In this document: piece by piece, positions 17,570-27,927 of the stretch
Layout: each line of letters starts with the position of its first letter
Position numbering within the stretch: the stretch's first letter is position 1
NCBI RefSeq assembly: GCF_001896205.1
Contig: NZ_MPNU01000001.1
Location: 3,133,143-3,183,966, forward strand
Length of the DNA: 50,824 nt
DNA from: Edwardsiella piscicida
GTDB taxonomy: Bacteria > Pseudomonadota > Gammaproteobacteria > Enterobacterales > Enterobacteriaceae
Direction: 5' to 3'
The notes under the pieces: model-generated
What the model was told of the DNA's origin: nothing
Database searches by the model: none
What the model saw: only the letters and a program-made list of their open reading frames with translations
Position numbers and translations under genes: made by a program

Positions 17570-19024
17570 TTAATGGTCCAGGCGCCCGGCGCTGCGCGCC
17601 TGGGCTTCCCACTCAGGAACAACCGTATTCAGGAAAGTCTGCTTTTCCTGCGTAAACTGCTGCATATTCATCCCCAGCGCCTGCTGCGCCTGCGCCTTGG
17701 TGGAGATATCCGGCAGCGGTACCGCATCGTTGACGCCGTGCTTAGCCAGCACCCGTACCAGCTGAGTACGCGCATTGGCCGCCTTGTCCAGCGCGGTGCC
17801 CAGCATCCGCAGCGCGACATCCGGCGCATGCATATGCACGCCGTGGGAGGCAATAGAGAAGTCCCAGCGCCACTGGGCGTGGCGAATATCGGTCAGGATC
17901 GGCTGCATTTCGGCCTCGCTGGCGCCGGCGGCCCAGGCGGCCTTGGCCTCAAAGTGCGCCCGTACCAGCTGATCCTCGACCTTCAGCTTGATCTCATTAA
18001 CATCCTGCTTGCGCTTGGCCACGGTCTGCTGCAGCGTCGCTTTATCCTGGGTATGGCAGGTCCGGCAGGTCTGCTCAAAGCTATCGAACGGATTGCCTAT
18101 CTTATGGCTGGTGTACAGCTTGCCTTCGGCGTTCTGCACCTTCGGCATATGGCAATCGACGCAGGAGATGTTGTTCTGCCCGTGGATCCCAGCGCGCCAC
18201 GTCTCATACTCTGGGTGCTGCGCCTTCAGCATCGGCGCCTTAGAGAGCGGATTAACCCAGTCGGTAAAGGCGATGCCGTCATAATAGGCCTCGATCTCAT
18301 CGACGCTGGTGCCCTGATCCCAGGGGAATTTGACGGTTTTCTCTTTGCCGGAGAAGTAGTACTCCACGTGGCACTGACCGCATACCATCGACTGCTGATC
18401 GATGCGGTTGGCTTTATCGAACGGTTTGCCTATCGCCTCCAGCGCTCGCGCGGCGTAGGGGCGCGACAGCTGCAGGGCCGGTTTACCGGCGGCAAAGTCA
18501 TCGGAGGCGGTGTTATGGCAGTCGGCGCAGCCCAGGGCGTTGACGATCTCCGGCCCACCGCGCGCCCAGGTGCCGTGGAAATAGGCCGCTTCACCCTGCT
18601 CGGCGATCATCCGCGCCACGTCCGGACTCTTACAGCTCCAGCAGGCCATCGGCTGGGGCCCATCCTCCGGCTTCATCGGCGCGCCGGTGCGCAGGGTCTC
18701 GCGCACGTCGGTCAACGCATAGGCGTGGCCGCGCGGCTTGTTATAGTCCTTGGCAAAGGCGTAGCCGGCCCACAGGATCACCAGGCGCGGATCCTCTGCC
18801 AGCGCATCGCTGCGCTCACTCTGGTCGGCGGTAGCCTTCCAGGAGGCATACTGGTCAGGGTGCGGCGCGGCGAAGCGATCGTTGCGCGCCTCGACCTTCG
18901 GCGGCGCCGTCTCTGCCGCGGCGGCGGCATCCGCGGTGGCCGCCTGAGCCCCCCCGCCAAACAGCGCCAGCGCGGCGCCGATCAAAATACGCTGCAGCGC
19001 ATTGCTTACCTTAATCATAAGCAT
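17570..19024 (-). CDS. nrfA: Cytochrome c552, ammonia-forming nitrite reductase
   Basis: Periplasmic pentaheme enzyme that reduces nitrite to ammonium with six electrons and also reduces nitric oxide. The 484-aa precursor has a Sec signal ending near GGGAQA, then the active-site heme motif CWSCK (Cys128 to Lys132), in which Lys replaces His as the iron ligand, and four usual motifs CADCH, CGQCH, CVDCH and CRTCH. The conserved [21 protein letters not shown] stretch is split across the calcium and active-site region. The ATG at 19024 has a GGATGGA element just upstream; a second ATG two codons later is possible. It is the first gene of nrfABCDEFG. Confidence 0.97.
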   Translation of the reverse strand: MLMIKVSNALQRILIGAALALFGGGAQAATADAAAAAETAPPKVEARNDRFAAPHPDQYASWKATADQSERSDALAEDPRLVILWAGYAFAKDYNKPRGHAYALTDVRETLRTGAPMKPEDGPQPMACWSCKSPDVARMIAEQGEAAYFHGTWARGGPEIVNALGCADCHNTASDDFAAGKPALQLSRPYAARALEAIGKPFDKANRIDQQSMVCGQCHVEYYFSGKEKTVKFPWDQGTSVDEIEAYYDGIAFTDWVNPLSKAPMLKAQHPEYETWRAGIHGQNNISCVDCHMPKVQNAEGKLYTSHKIGNPFDSFEQTCRTCHTQDKATLQQTVAKRKQDVNEIKLKVEDQLVRAHFEAKAAWAAGASEAEMQPILTDIRHAQWRWDFSIASHGVHMHAPDVALRMLGTALDKAANARTQLVRVLAKHGVNDAVPLPDISTKAQAQQALGMNMQQFTQEKQTFLNTVVPEWEAQARSAGRLDH

Positions 19025-19262
19025 TCCATCCAGAGTTATATCCCTGTCGCACGGGTCATGGCACGCAGGTTATGAGTTATACATCGCACATCCGTGGGCA
19101 TCAGGGTGAAAATAGATTCACCAAGTAGATAAAGTAATCCCAGCCACCGCGTATCGAGCAATATCACCCGACAACCGGAAAATAAAAAACACCCCACTCC
19201 GTGCGCAGCTTAATTTTTATTTGTCACGCCTAGCATGAATAGCAAAACCCGGATAAAAAATA

Positions 19263-19276
19263 TTGTTTTCGATCAA
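19263..19276 (-). promoter_or_regulatory. FNR box upstream of nrfA
   Basis: On the minus strand TTGAT-CGAA-AACAA matches the FNR consensus (TTGAT-N4-ATCAA) at nine of ten positions. If it acts as a class II activator site centred at -41.5, transcription would start near 19228, giving a leader of about 200 bases. This fits anaerobic control of nrf genes. The whole gap 19025-19467 holds no gene; its left part is leader and its right part is the regulatory region and the yfgJ terminator. Confidence 0.75.
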
Positions 19277-19410
19277 TGCGGATAAATACCACACGGAGCA
19301 AAGGTGTATTCTGTAATTTAAAACACGGAGAGAATGTAACAGGAGATTTATACAGAGAAATTATGCAGAAATTACGACATAAAGAATAAAATCTATAAAA
19401 TCAAATCACA

Positions 19411-19440
19411 ATAAATAAAAAATACCCCAATCGGGGTATT
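19411..19440 (-). terminator. Rho-independent terminator downstream of yfgJ
   Basis: AAATACCCC and GGGGTATTT form a 9-bp stem with a 4-base loop, followed leftward by TTTTTATTTATT. It lies about 30 bases after the yfgJ stop and separates it from the nrf operon. Confidence 0.85.
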
Positions 19441-19467
19441 TAAATTCAATTTAAAATTAATCTGTAT

Positions 19468-19695
19468 TTAGCAAGGAATATAGCGTATATGCACCTGCTT
19501 TTTAGAGATCAGTCCATGCCCATGCGAGCAGAAATAATCAACGGCGCCGCACGCCTTCAGCACCTGTAACGGCTGCTGACACTGGGGACAGAGCGCCTCG
19601 CGGCGATAGGCCAGGCGGCAGGATGGACAGAAAAAGCCCCCATCCTGCTGCCACTGTAGCTCATGCTGGCACTGCGGACAGCTAGCTTGCATCAC
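19468..19695 (-). CDS. yfgJ: YfgJ-like double zinc-ribbon protein
   Basis: This 75-aa protein has four CXXC pairs or halves (CPQC at residue 6, CPSC at 23, CPQC at 37, and a late Cys with HGHG) and the stretch LQVLKACGAVDYFCSHGHG, which matches E. coli YfgJ closely. Such proteins bind zinc; the role is unknown. The first two codons are both ATG, so the start may be 19695 or 19692. It follows the AEC transporter gene by only 6 bp and may be cotranscribed with it. In E. coli yfgJ also lies between der and xseA. Confidence 0.88.
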   Translation of the reverse strand: MMQASCPQCQHELQWQQDGGFFCPSCRLAYRREALCPQCQQPLQVLKACGAVDYFCSHGHGLISKKQVHIRYIPC

Positions 19696-19701
19696 ACTCT
19701 C

Positions 19702-20658
19702 CTAAATAACGCCCCACTGGCGCAGGAAGTAAAGCCCCAGCGCCGTGGTAAAAAACGATCCCAGGGTCGTAATGGCGATAATATTCGCCGCCAGCGTCGC
19801 ATTGCCGCCCATCGCCCGGGTCATCACGTAGCTCGCCGCCGCCGTCGGCGTGGCGCTCAGCAGAAAGATCACCCCCAGCGTAACATGGCGGAAACCGCAG
19901 AGCCAGGCGCCACCGGTCAGCAGCAGCGGCACCAGCAGTAGCTTGGCCAGCGAGGCATACCCCGCCACGTTCGAGGCGCCGAACATGGCGCGCCAGTCAA
20001 TGCTGGCGCCGGCGCACAGCAGCGCCAGAGGCAGGGCCATGGCGGAGAGGAAGTTGCCGGTCGCGTGTATTACCTGCGGCATCGCCAGGCCAGCCGCGCT
20101 CCACAGCAGCCCCAGTACGATAGCGATGATCAGCGGATTGCTGACGATCCCACGCAGCACGGTGCGCCAGCCGATCCCACGCTGAGCGTCGCCGTACAGC
20201 GAGCGCGTCAGGGTGATCACCGACAGGACGTTGAACAGGATCACCGTCACTGCCATGTAGAGCGAACCGATGGCAACCCCCTCGCTGCCGTAGGCGCTGG
20301 CGCAGTAGGCTAGGCCGACGATCGCCGTATTGGCGCGAAAGCCGCCCTGAACAAAAATCCCCCGCTCACGCGGATCGCGTACCAGCCAGCGCGATACCCA
20401 CTCCAGCAGGAGAAAGCTCAGCAGCGTCGCTCCGGCGCCATATAGCACAAAGGGCAGATTCTGCCGCAGAGAGGCCTGTGCGGTGGCGATGCTGAAAAAC
20501 AGCAGGCAGGGCAGCGACAGGTTAAACACCAGCCGGGTCGCGCTGTCGCAAAAGCGATCGTCGAGCAGCTGGCAGCGGCGCAGCAGTATGCCGATCAGCA
20601 GCATCAACAGGTTAGGAACGGTAACGCCAAAGGCAAAACTCCAGGTCTCCCAGGACAT
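19702..20658 (-). CDS. AEC-family (auxin efflux carrier-like) transporter
   Basis: This 318-aa membrane protein has ten predicted helices in two five-helix halves, as in the AEC family (related to MdcF and YfdV). Visible family features are NLLMLLIGILLRR near the start, the GFRANTAIVGLAY stretch with its conserved Asn in the first half, and SATPTAAASYVMTRAMGG in the second half. AEC proteins carry small organic acids such as malonate or malate, but the substrate cannot be read from sequence. No enzyme operon lies beside it. It sits between yfgJ and der, a place where E. coli has no such gene. Confidence 0.88.
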   Translation of the reverse strand: MSWETWSFAFGVTVPNLLMLLIGILLRRCQLLDDRFCDSATRLVFNLSLPCLLFFSIATAQASLRQNLPFVLYGAGATLLSFLLLEWVSRWLVRDPRERGIFVQGGFRANTAIVGLAYCASAYGSEGVAIGSLYMAVTVILFNVLSVITLTRSLYGDAQRGIGWRTVLRGIVSNPLIIAIVLGLLWSAAGLAMPQVIHATGNFLSAMALPLALLCAGASIDWRAMFGASNVAGYASLAKLLLVPLLLTGGAWLCGFRHVTLGVIFLLSATPTAAASYVMTRAMGGNATLAANIIAITTLGSFFTTALGLYFLRQWGVI

Positions 20659-20880
20659 AGCACATCCTTGTTACAGGCGGGAAGGATATTGGGCGGCGCA
20701 AGGCCGAATCCGTCGACTGAGAGGGGCGTCGCATCCGCGCGCGACCGGGCCGCCGTAGGTGCTCACTCACCGACGGGAACCGCCAGGGCCCACTCCCGCC
20801 ACGCGTGTCACGTGGGGTCAACATGACCGCCAACGACGCCCAGAGCAGGTATGATAAATAGCCTAACATAGGGCCGAGGC

Positions 20881-20911
20881 AAAAAAAACGGGACACAAAC
20901 GTGTCCCGTAA
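20881..20911 (-). terminator. Rho-independent terminator downstream of der
   Basis: ACGGGACAC and GTGTCCCGT form a 9-bp stem with loop GTTT, followed leftward by eight T. It starts about 8 bases after the der stop. The rest of the 20659-20918 gap shows no gene. Confidence 0.92.
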
Positions 20912-20918
20912 TTAACGA

Positions 20919-22403
20919 TTACTTCGCCTTTTTCAGGTGGCTCAACAGACGCTTACGCTTACGCATCTGGTTTGGCGTCAGGGTGTTGCGCTTATTGGCA
21001 AACGGGTTATCCCCCTCTTTAAACTGAATGCGGATCGGCGTCCCCATCACGTTCAAAGAGCGGCGGAAGTAGTTCATCAGGTAGCGCTTGTAGGAGTCCG
21101 GCAGATCCTTCACCTGATTACCGTGGATCACCACGATCGGCGGGTTATAGCCCCCGGCGTGCGCATACTTCAGCTTCACTCGGCGCCCGCGAACCATCGG
21201 CGGCTGGTGGTCATCCTGCGCCATAGTCATAATGCGGGTCAGCATCGCGGTGCTGACGCGGCGGGTGGCACTTTCGTAGGCTTCCTGAATCGATTCGAAC
21301 AGGTTGCCCACGCCGCTGCCGTGCAGGGCGGAGATGAAGTGGATGCGGGCGAAGTCGACGAATCCCAGACGCAGATCCAGCATATCCTTCACCTGCTCTT
21401 TGACCTCCAGGCTCAGGCCGTCCCACTTATTGACCACCACCACCAGTGAGCGCCCACTATTGAGGATAAAGCCGAGCAGAGAGAGATCCTGATCGGAGAT
21501 CCCCTCGCGAGCATCGATCACCAGCAGCACCACGTTGGCATCTTCAATCGCCTGCAGCGTCTTGATGACCGAAAACTTCTCAACGGTATCCGTAACCTTG
21601 CCGCGCTTGCGCACCCCGGCGGTGTCGATCAGCACGTATTCGCGCTCGTCACGCTCCATCGGAATATAGATGCTGTCGCGGGTGGTGCCCGGCATGTCAT
21701 ACACCACGACCCGGTCTTCGCCCAGGATGCGGTTGGTCAGCGTGGACTTACCGACGTTAGGACGCCCGACAATCGCAATTTTAATGGGCTGATTGATGGG
21801 ATCAAACGCATCTTCCTCCTCCTGCGCCTCGCCGTCGGCGTCTGCCTCCAGCGCGGCCCAGTAGGCTGCGTTCTCTTCTTCTTCGCTCAGCACCGGCGCC
21901 GGCTCTTCCGGTGGAATAAACGGGACCAGCGCATCTTCGATAAGCTGGGTCACACCGCGACCATGGGAGGCTGCGATAGGATGAACCTCCCCCATCCCCA
22001 GGGCGTAAAAGTCCCCGATGGCCACCTCGGCGTCAATGCCGTCGGTTTTGTTGGCAACCAGGAACGTCGCCTTATCGCGGCTGCGCAGATGGCGGGCAAT
22101 GGCCTCGTCCGCCGGCAGCAGGCCATCGCGGGCATCGACCAGAAACAGCACGATATCGGCCTCTTCAATCGCCATCAGCGACTGCTCCGCCATGTGGGTC
22201 TCGACCCCATTTTCGGTGCCGTCGATACCGCCGGTATCGATAATGATAAACTCGTGACCGTTTACTTCAGCACGACCATACTTGCGATCTCGGGTCAATC
22301 CGGGGAAGTCGGCGACCAACGCATCGCGGGTGCGTGTCAACCGGTTGAATAAGGTGGATTTCCCCACATTCGGGCGCCCGACCAGCGCGACGACAGGTAT
22401 CAT
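20919..22403 (-). CDS. der: Ribosome assembly GTPase Der (EngA)
   Basis: Essential GTPase for maturation of the 50S subunit. The 494-aa protein has two tandem G domains: G1 at GRPNVGKS (residues 9-16) with DTGG and NKTD, and a second GRPNVGKS near residue 214 with DTAG and NKWD. An acidic linker ([18 protein letters not shown]) separates them, and a KH-like domain at the end has [13 protein letters not shown] and the Lys/Arg-rich tail. Last gene of the leftward cluster; 134 bp after bamB with hairpins in between, so it may have its own promoter. Confidence 0.98.
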   Translation of the reverse strand: MIPVVALVGRPNVGKSTLFNRLTRTRDALVADFPGLTRDRKYGRAEVNGHEFIIIDTGGIDGTENGVETHMAEQSLMAIEEADIVLFLVDARDGLLPADEAIARHLRSRDKATFLVANKTDGIDAEVAIGDFYALGMGEVHPIAASHGRGVTQLIEDALVPFIPPEEPAPVLSEEEENAAYWAALEADADGEAQEEEDAFDPINQPIKIAIVGRPNVGKSTLTNRILGEDRVVVYDMPGTTRDSIYIPMERDEREYVLIDTAGVRKRGKVTDTVEKFSVIKTLQAIEDANVVLLVIDAREGISDQDLSLLGFILNSGRSLVVVVNKWDGLSLEVKEQVKDMLDLRLGFVDFARIHFISALHGSGVGNLFESIQEAYESATRRVSTAMLTRIMTMAQDDHQPPMVRGRRVKLKYAHAGGYNPPIVVIHGNQVKDLPDSYKRYLMNYFRRSLNVMGTPIRIQFKEGDNPFANKRNTLTPNQMRKRKRLLSHLKKAK

Positions 22404-22477
22404 TGTTGAAGCCTCTATTACGTAATGTCATTCCCCGCCGCCGTCGACAACGGGAAAATATGCAGAAGACGAAACGG

Positions 22478-22521
22478 CCCCTGAGGTCATCAGGAGCCGT
22501 TCCGGGCGGCGGAAGCCGCCC
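22478..22521 (-). terminator. Two hairpins after bamB
   Basis: Reading leftward from bamB, GGGCGGC-TTCC-GCCGCCC (22504-22521) is followed by a longer imperfect stem pairing AACGGC with GCCGTT and ending in TTTCGTC. The T-run is weak, so read-through into der is possible. Confidence 0.5.
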
Positions 22522-22537
22522 TATATCATGTTATAAA

Positions 22538-23716
22538 TCAACGGGAGATGGCGTAAACTTCACCATCGCGCGCCTGAATAATCAGGTTATCGCCCGCCAC
22601 CTGTCCGGCGCTGAGCAGGCCGGAGCCGTTCAGCTTCTGCTCAACCACCAGACGACCATCGTCCGGGTTGATCCAGTACAGGTAACCGTCGGCGTCACCG
22701 ACCACCAGATAGCCACGGTACAACACCGGCGCCGTTACGCCGCGGTGCAGCAGCTCGCTGTTTTTCCACAGGGCGACGCCGCCGCTGGTGCTCATGGCGG
22801 CGACGCGGCCATCCTGATCCACCAGATAAATACGCCCGCCGTCGACGATGATATTATTCACCCCGCCCATATCGCGTTTCCAGACGATCTGGCCAGAACG
22901 CAGATCCAGCGCGGACAGGCTGCCGTTGTAGCCCAGGGTATACACCACCCCGTCCACTACCACCGGCGTCATATCGATATCATTCAGGCGATCGATCTCG
23001 GTCGCACCGGTCGGCTGAGCCACCCGCTGCTGCCAAATCATCTGCCCCTGCTGCAGCAGCACCGCGCTGACGCGGCCATTATCACCGCCGACGATAGCAG
23101 CGCCATAGGCCACCGCCGGAGCGGATTCGCCGCGCAGAGTCAGCGACGGAATATCCAGGCTGATGGTCCACTTGATCGTACCATCGCTCTCATCCAGCGC
23201 CTGCAGCATACCGTTAGAGGTGTGGATCAGCACTAGACCGTCGCTGACCACCGGACGGGAGATCGCCTCGCCGGCTACCGTGGTTTTCCAAGCGACGCTG
23301 CCGTCATCGCTGTTCAGCGCATAGACGACCGCGTGCTCAGAGCCGACATAGACCTTGCTGCCGGAGACGGTCAGGCCGCCGGACAGCAGCGCGTCGCTGC
23401 GGGAGAACCAGCCCTCTTTCTCGCCAAGATTCACCGACCACAGCTTCTCGCCGTTTTCGGCGTTCATCGCCATCACCAGCCCCTGACGGTCAGCGGCGTA
23501 GATATGGTTATCCTGAAACGCCGGACGCAGGTGGGAATAGAAGTCACCGACGCCGTTACCTACCGAGCGGCTCCATACCGTCTGCGGCGTAAACTGGTTC
23601 TCTACCTGCGGCAGCGGGGCCATGACGACCGTATCCGTCTCGCCGCCGAACCAGGAGCATCCGCTCAGCATGGTTGCTGACAGTAAGCCGACCAGGAGCG
23701 TTTTACGCAATTGCAT
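22538..23716 (-). CDS. bamB: Outer membrane protein assembly factor BamB
   Basis: Lipoprotein of the BAM complex, bound to BamA, that helps fold outer-membrane beta-barrel proteins. The 392-aa precursor has a lipoprotein signal with lipobox LSGC (Cys20) followed by Ser-Trp, which favours sorting to the outer membrane. The rest is an eight-bladed beta-propeller with repeated PQQ-like strands such as VYVGSEHAVVYALNSDDG and LSALDLRSGQIVWKRD. It follows yfgM by 11 bp, the same order as in E. coli. Confidence 0.97.
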   Translation of the reverse strand: MQLRKTLLVGLLSATMLSGCSWFGGETDTVVMAPLPQVENQFTPQTVWSRSVGNGVGDFYSHLRPAFQDNHIYAADRQGLVMAMNAENGEKLWSVNLGEKEGWFSRSDALLSGGLTVSGSKVYVGSEHAVVYALNSDDGSVAWKTTVAGEAISRPVVSDGLVLIHTSNGMLQALDESDGTIKWTISLDIPSLTLRGESAPAVAYGAAIVGGDNGRVSAVLLQQGQMIWQQRVAQPTGATEIDRLNDIDMTPVVVDGVVYTLGYNGSLSALDLRSGQIVWKRDMGGVNNIIVDGGRIYLVDQDGRVAAMSTSGGVALWKNSELLHRGVTAPVLYRGYLVVGDADGYLYWINPDDGRLVVEQKLNGSGLLSAGQVAGDNLIIQARDGEVYAISR

Positions 23717-23727
23717 CGATTATCCCC

Positions 23728-24348
23728 TTAGCTGGATAAATTATTCAGTTTCATCCGCAGCAGCGCCTGCAGCGACTGGGAGGCGCTCTCCGCCAGCCCT
23801 TTGCTATAGGCCTCACGCGCGCCCTTGGCGTCGCCTTTCTTCAGCAGAACGTCGCCGCGTACATCCTGGGCCAGCGGCTGCCACCCTTTGGCCGTGACGC
23901 CATCCAGGGTTTTCAGCGCCGCATCCAGCTGATTCTCCTGCAGCTGTACCCGCGCCAGGCGCAGGTCGCTCAGGGACTTCAAGTTTTCGTCTTTGGCCTG
24001 CCCCGCCGCCCAGACCAGCTGGGTCTGGGCCTTGGCGAAGTCAGACTTCTCGACCTCATACTGCGCCAGCTGCAGCGCCGCCAGTACGCCGTAATTGTTG
24101 CCATTCTCTTTGATAAAGGCTTCGCTGAGCGCCACGCCGTCCTGCTTACCGCCGCTCAGCGCCTCGCTGGCCAGCTGATAGGACTGGGAAGCCTGCGCCA
24201 TGTTGGCCTGCTGATGGCCAACCCAGTAACGCCAGCCGAGCAGCGCGCCGACGCCAATCACCACGCCCACCACCAGCGTTTTGCCATACTCCTGGAAGAA
24301 ATGGCGGATGGCATCAACCTGTTCGTTCTCTGTGCTATAGACTTCCAC
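23728..24348 (-). CDS. yfgM: YfgM, membrane-anchored TPR protein of the Sec translocon
   Basis: A periplasmic ancillary factor that contacts SecYEG and the chaperone PpiD and affects the Rcs response. The 206-aa protein, the same length as in E. coli, has a short cytosolic start, one membrane helix (about residues 20-42, LVVGVVIGVGALLGWRYW), and TPR-like helices after it. The start is GTG at 24348: the protein from there (VEVYSTENEQ) matches E. coli and has an AGGA ribosome site; the longer ATG frame begins inside hisS. It lies 13 bp after hisS. Confidence 0.93.
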   Translation of the reverse strand: MEVYSTENEQVDAIRHFFQEYGKTLVVGVVIGVGALLGWRYWVGHQQANMAQASQSYQLASEALSGGKQDGVALSEAFIKENGNNYGVLAALQLAQYEVEKSDFAKAQTQLVWAAGQAKDENLKSLSDLRLARVQLQENQLDAALKTLDGVTAKGWQPLAQDVRGDVLLKKGDAKGAREAYSKGLAESASQSLQALLRMKLNNLSS

Positions 24349-24361
24349 TGTTTCCTGCTCC

Positions 24362-25636
24362 TTAGCCCAACAGGGTCGCCAGCAGCGTCGCGGCCTGATC
24401 CTGCGCCACGGTCTGCTGTTCACCGCTTGCCAGGCACTTCACGTTCACCTGACCATTCTGTACTTCGCTCTCGCCCAGCACCAGCGCGATGCGGGCGCCC
24501 CATTTATCGGCGCGGGCAAACTGCTTCTTGAAGTTACCGCCGCCGTAGTTAGTCATCAGACGCAGCTGCGGCAGTGCGTCGCGCAGCTGCTCCGCCAGGC
24601 GCATCGCCGCGCTTTGGGTCCCTTCACCGGCGGCGATCAGGTAGACCTCGACCGCGCGCTGCGGCAGGAAATCCGGGTTGACCGCCTGAACCAGCAGCAC
24701 CAGACGCTCCAGCCCCATAGCAAAGCCTACCGCCGGCGTCGCATGTCCCCCCAGCTGCGCCACCAGACCGTCGTAACGGCCCCCTGCGCAGACGGTGCCC
24801 TGTGCGCCAAGGCTCGTGGTCACCCACTCAAATACGGTACGGTTATAGTAATCCAGCCCGCGCACCAGACGCTCGTTGACCGTATAGGCGATCCCGGCGT
24901 CGTCCAGCAGACGGCACAGGCCGTCAAAGTGTTCGCGGGAGTCGGCGTCCAGGTACTCAGACAGGCGCGGAGCCTCATTCAGCAGCGCCTGTACCTGCGG
25001 ATTCTTCGAGTCCAGCACGCGCAGCGGATTGCTGTACATGCGACGCTGGCAGTCCTCATCCAGCTGATCCTTATACTGCTCCAGATAGGCGACCAGGGCG
25101 TCGCGGTAGGCTGCGCGCGCCTCCAGCGAACCGATGGAGTTCAGCTCCAGCGCGACGTGATCGGCAATCCCCAGCACCTTCCACCAGCGGGCGGTCATCA
25201 TGATGATTTCCGCATCGATATCGGGACCGGCCAGGCCGAACACTTCCGCCCCCAGCTGATGAAACTGGCGATAGCGCCCCTTCTGCGGACGTTCGTGGCG
25301 GAACATCGGCCCGATGTACCACAAACGCTGCTCCTGATTGTACAGCAGACCATGTTCGATACCGGCGCGCACGCAGCCAGCGGTGCCTTCCGGACGCAGG
25401 GTCAGGCTGTCGCCGTTGCGATCCTCGAAGGTATACATTTCTTTTTCAACGACATCGGTCACTTCACCAATGGCGCGTTTGAATAACGGGGTCTGCTCTA
25501 CAATCGGCAAACGGATTTCGCTGTAGCCGTAGCTGGCCAGCACCTGCTTAAGCGCCGCTTCAATCGGCTGCCACAGCGCCGTATCTGCCGGCAAATAGTC
25601 GTTCATGCCACGAATGGCCTGGATATTCTTCGCCAC
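24362..25636 (-). CDS. hisS: Histidyl-tRNA synthetase
   Basis: Class II aminoacyl-tRNA synthetase that charges tRNA-His. The 424-aa protein has motif 2 ([17 protein letters not shown]), the histidine-specific motifs [14 protein letters not shown] and [14 protein letters not shown], motif 3 (GFAMGLERL), and a C-terminal anticodon-binding domain with [18 protein letters not shown]. Length is the same as in E. coli. The gap of 106 bp after ispG may hold a promoter; yfgM follows closely. Confidence 0.98.
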   Translation of the reverse strand: MAKNIQAIRGMNDYLPADTALWQPIEAALKQVLASYGYSEIRLPIVEQTPLFKRAIGEVTDVVEKEMYTFEDRNGDSLTLRPEGTAGCVRAGIEHGLLYNQEQRLWYIGPMFRHERPQKGRYRQFHQLGAEVFGLAGPDIDAEIIMMTARWWKVLGIADHVALELNSIGSLEARAAYRDALVAYLEQYKDQLDEDCQRRMYSNPLRVLDSKNPQVQALLNEAPRLSEYLDADSREHFDGLCRLLDDAGIAYTVNERLVRGLDYYNRTVFEWVTTSLGAQGTVCAGGRYDGLVAQLGGHATPAVGFAMGLERLVLLVQAVNPDFLPQRAVEVYLIAAGEGTQSAAMRLAEQLRDALPQLRLMTNYGGGNFKKQFARADKWGARIALVLGESEVQNGQVNVKCLASGEQQTVAQDQAATLLATLLG

Positions 25637-25742
25637 GTCAACTCTCTATGTAATTTGCAAAAACTGGCCCGATTATAGAGGGATTCACGGCCCCTCTTCA
25701 ACGCGGGCAAACAGCGGCGGCGCCAGAACGCGCCGCCCGTCA

Positions 25743-26867
25743 TCACCGATCGTCCAGCGTCGTGACGCCAATGCGCATCTTTTCATCGAGCATGGCGGCC
25801 TTGGCGCGGATCTTCGCCTCCAGCAGATCGATGATCGCATCGTTATCAAAGCGCTCCTTCTGGCGGACACCGTCCTCATAGAAGCCGCTCTTATTGTGTC
25901 CGCCGGTCACGCCCAGAGTGGAGACCAGCGCTTCGCCCGGCCCGTTAACCACGCAGCCGATGATCGATACGTCCATCGGCGTGATGATGTCTTCTAGGCG
26001 CTGTTCCAGCGCATTCACCGTTCCGATCACATCAAACTCCTGACGGGAGCAGGTCGGGCAGGCGATAAAGTTGATCCCGCGCGAGCGGATGCGCAGCGAC
26101 TTGAGGATATCAAATCCCACCTTCACTTCTTCTACCGGATCGGCGGCCAGCGATACGCGCAGGGTATCACCGATCCCCTCCGCCAGCAGCATTCCCAGCC
26201 CAATGGCGGATTTCACCGATCCACTGCGAGCGCCGCCGGCCTCGGTAATCCCCAGGTGCAGCGGCTGATCGATGCGCGCCGCCAGCAGGCGGTAGGCGTC
26301 AACCGCCAGGAATACGTCGGAGGCCTTCACGCTCACCTTAAACTGGTCAAAGTTGAGGCGATCCAGAATATCGACGTGGCGCATGGCTGACTCCAGCAGC
26401 GCCTGCGGGGTCGGCTCACCGTACTTCTCCTGGATGTCCTTCTCCAGCGATCCGGCGTTAACGCCGATGCGGATCGGAATACCGCGATCGCGAGCACAGT
26501 CGACTACCGAGCGGATCCGGCTCTCATTGCCGATATTGCCCGGATTGATGCGCAGACAGTCTACGCCGTACTCCGCCACCTTCAGCGCAATACGGTAGTC
26601 AAAGTGGATATCGGCCACCAGCGGCACCTGCGCCTGCTGTTTGATCAGCCGGAACGCTTCAGCCGCCTCCATGGTGGGCACCGATACGCGCACGATATCC
26701 ACCCCGACCCGCTCCAGTGCGCGGATCTGCGCCACCGTCGCATCGACGTCGGTGGTGCGGGTGTTGGTCATGGACTGGACGGCGATAGGCGCGCCGTCGC
26801 CGATCGGCACGCTGCCGACATGAATACGCGTCGATTTACGGCGCTTAATGGGGGATGCACTGTGCAT
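25743..26867 (-). CDS. ispG: 4-hydroxy-3-methylbut-2-enyl diphosphate synthase (GcpE)
   Basis: Converts MEcPP to HMBPP, the next-to-last step of the MEP isoprenoid pathway, with a [4Fe-4S] cluster fed by flavodoxin. The 374-aa protein has an N-terminal TIM-barrel ([19 protein letters not shown], then [13 protein letters not shown]) and a C-terminal cluster domain with [11 protein letters not shown] and [10 protein letters not shown] carrying the three Cys and one Glu ligands. It follows rodZ by 25 bp, the E. coli order. Confidence 0.98.
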   Translation of the reverse strand: MHSASPIKRRKSTRIHVGSVPIGDGAPIAVQSMTNTRTTDVDATVAQIRALERVGVDIVRVSVPTMEAAEAFRLIKQQAQVPLVADIHFDYRIALKVAEYGVDCLRINPGNIGNESRIRSVVDCARDRGIPIRIGVNAGSLEKDIQEKYGEPTPQALLESAMRHVDILDRLNFDQFKVSVKASDVFLAVDAYRLLAARIDQPLHLGITEAGGARSGSVKSAIGLGMLLAEGIGDTLRVSLAADPVEEVKVGFDILKSLRIRSRGINFIACPTCSRQEFDVIGTVNALEQRLEDIITPMDVSIIGCVVNGPGEALVSTLGVTGGHNKSGFYEDGVRQKERFDNDAIIDLLEAKIRAKAAMLDEKMRIGVTTLDDR

Positions 26868-26892
26868 GACTTCTCTCCGCCCTTGCCGTAGC

Positions 26893-27927
26893 TCAGTTAG
26901 CCGCCGCAGGCTGCGCGTCTAACGTCAAACGGGCAACCTGGCTTGACTTGATGAAACGACTCAGATCAACGGGCTTACCCAGATACTGGATCTGAACTGC
27001 CGCCGGCGCCCCGATCTTCAGGCGATAGGGTGCCTTACCGGCTAAATCGAGTTTACCGCCGGCGCGCTGCAGCCCGCTGAACAGGACCTTGCCGCTGGCA
27101 TCGCGCACTTCCAGCCAGCAGTCGGCGCTAAAATGCATCGCCAGCGGGCTCGCAGAGGCTTCGCTCGCGCTGCCCGGCGCGACGCTCGCGGCGGCGGTCG
27201 GCAGAGCCACGCCGGAAAGCGGCGCCACGTCAGCCTGGCTCGGCGCGACGACGGCATTGCTCTGCGCCGCGGCCGGGGCGGCGGCCTCAGGCGCTGGCGC
27301 GTTAGCGGCCACAGCGGTGGCTGGCGTCGTCGCCGGCGCAGTGTGGTTAGGATTCGCGCTCGCGGCAGACGACGACGGCGCCGCGGCGCTATCGCCGGCG
27401 GTCGCAGTCGCGGACGCAGAGGACGACGCGGACAGATCGACCGGCTGCGCATCCTGCTGCTTAGCCAGCTGAGCCGACGACTCATCGGCCATTTCCACGA
27501 TATCCTGCTGCTGGGCCTTATGGTTTTGCCACCACCAGGAGCCGGTGATGCCGATCACCACGAAGATCACCAGCCAGGTAAAGGTCATCAGCCAGCCTTC
27601 GCGCTTCTTACGCTTTTTACCCAGCGAAAAGCTCTGCATAGGCGCCATTTTTACCGCCCGAACAGGGGCTTGTTTGGCTAACAGCGGGGCGATCTCCTGC
27701 TCGGGGATCTGCACCAGCTTGGCATAGGAGCGGATATAGCCGCGGACAAAGGTCGATACCAGACCATCCGGGGCCTTGTCTTCTTCAATATCGCGTACGG
27801 TTGAGAGCTTCAGGCACAGGCGTTCGGCCACCTGTTGCTGGGTGAGTCCTAAACGCTCGCGGCCCTGGCGCAGACGCTCGCCGGTGCTCATCGGTGCTGC
27901 TTGATCTTGGGAGGCTTCAGTATTCAT
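26893..27927 (-). CDS. rodZ: Cytoskeleton protein RodZ
   Basis: Links MreB filaments to the membrane and the elongation machinery, keeping rod shape. The 344-aa protein has a Cro/CI-type helix-turn-helix (about residues 15-80, with [18 protein letters not shown]), a basic stretch KKRKKRE, one membrane helix (about 115-135, [18 protein letters not shown]), an Ala/Ser/Pro-rich periplasmic linker of about 110 residues, and a C-terminal DUF4115 beta domain ([17 protein letters not shown]). The start overlaps the pilW stop by 11 bp. Confidence 0.96.
   Translation of the reverse strand: MNTEASQDQAAPMSTGERLRQGRERLGLTQQQVAERLCLKLSTVRDIEEDKAPDGLVSTFVRGYIRSYAKLVQIPEQEIAPLLAKQAPVRAVKMAPMQSFSLGKKRKKREGWLMTFTWLVIFVVIGITGSWWWQNHKAQQQDIVEMADESSAQLAKQQDAQPVDLSASSSASATATAGDSAAAPSSSAASANPNHTAPATTPATAVAANAPAPEAAAPAAAQSNAVVAPSQADVAPLSGVALPTAAASVAPGSASEASASPLAMHFSADCWLEVRDASGKVLFSGLQRAGGKLDLAGKAPYRLKIGAPAAVQIQYLGKPVDLSRFIKSSQVARLTLDAQPAAAN

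Noticed and set aside
16941-17612. nrfB read as an intact 223-codon gene starting inside nrfA
   Set aside because: The first 50 residues have no export signal and come from nrfA in another frame, whereas the proper signal peptide is present in the adjacent frame.
17573-19075. 500-codon open frame on the plus strand opposite nrfA
   Set aside because: A shadow of nrfA. It has no recognisable domain, and nrfA shows all five heme motifs.
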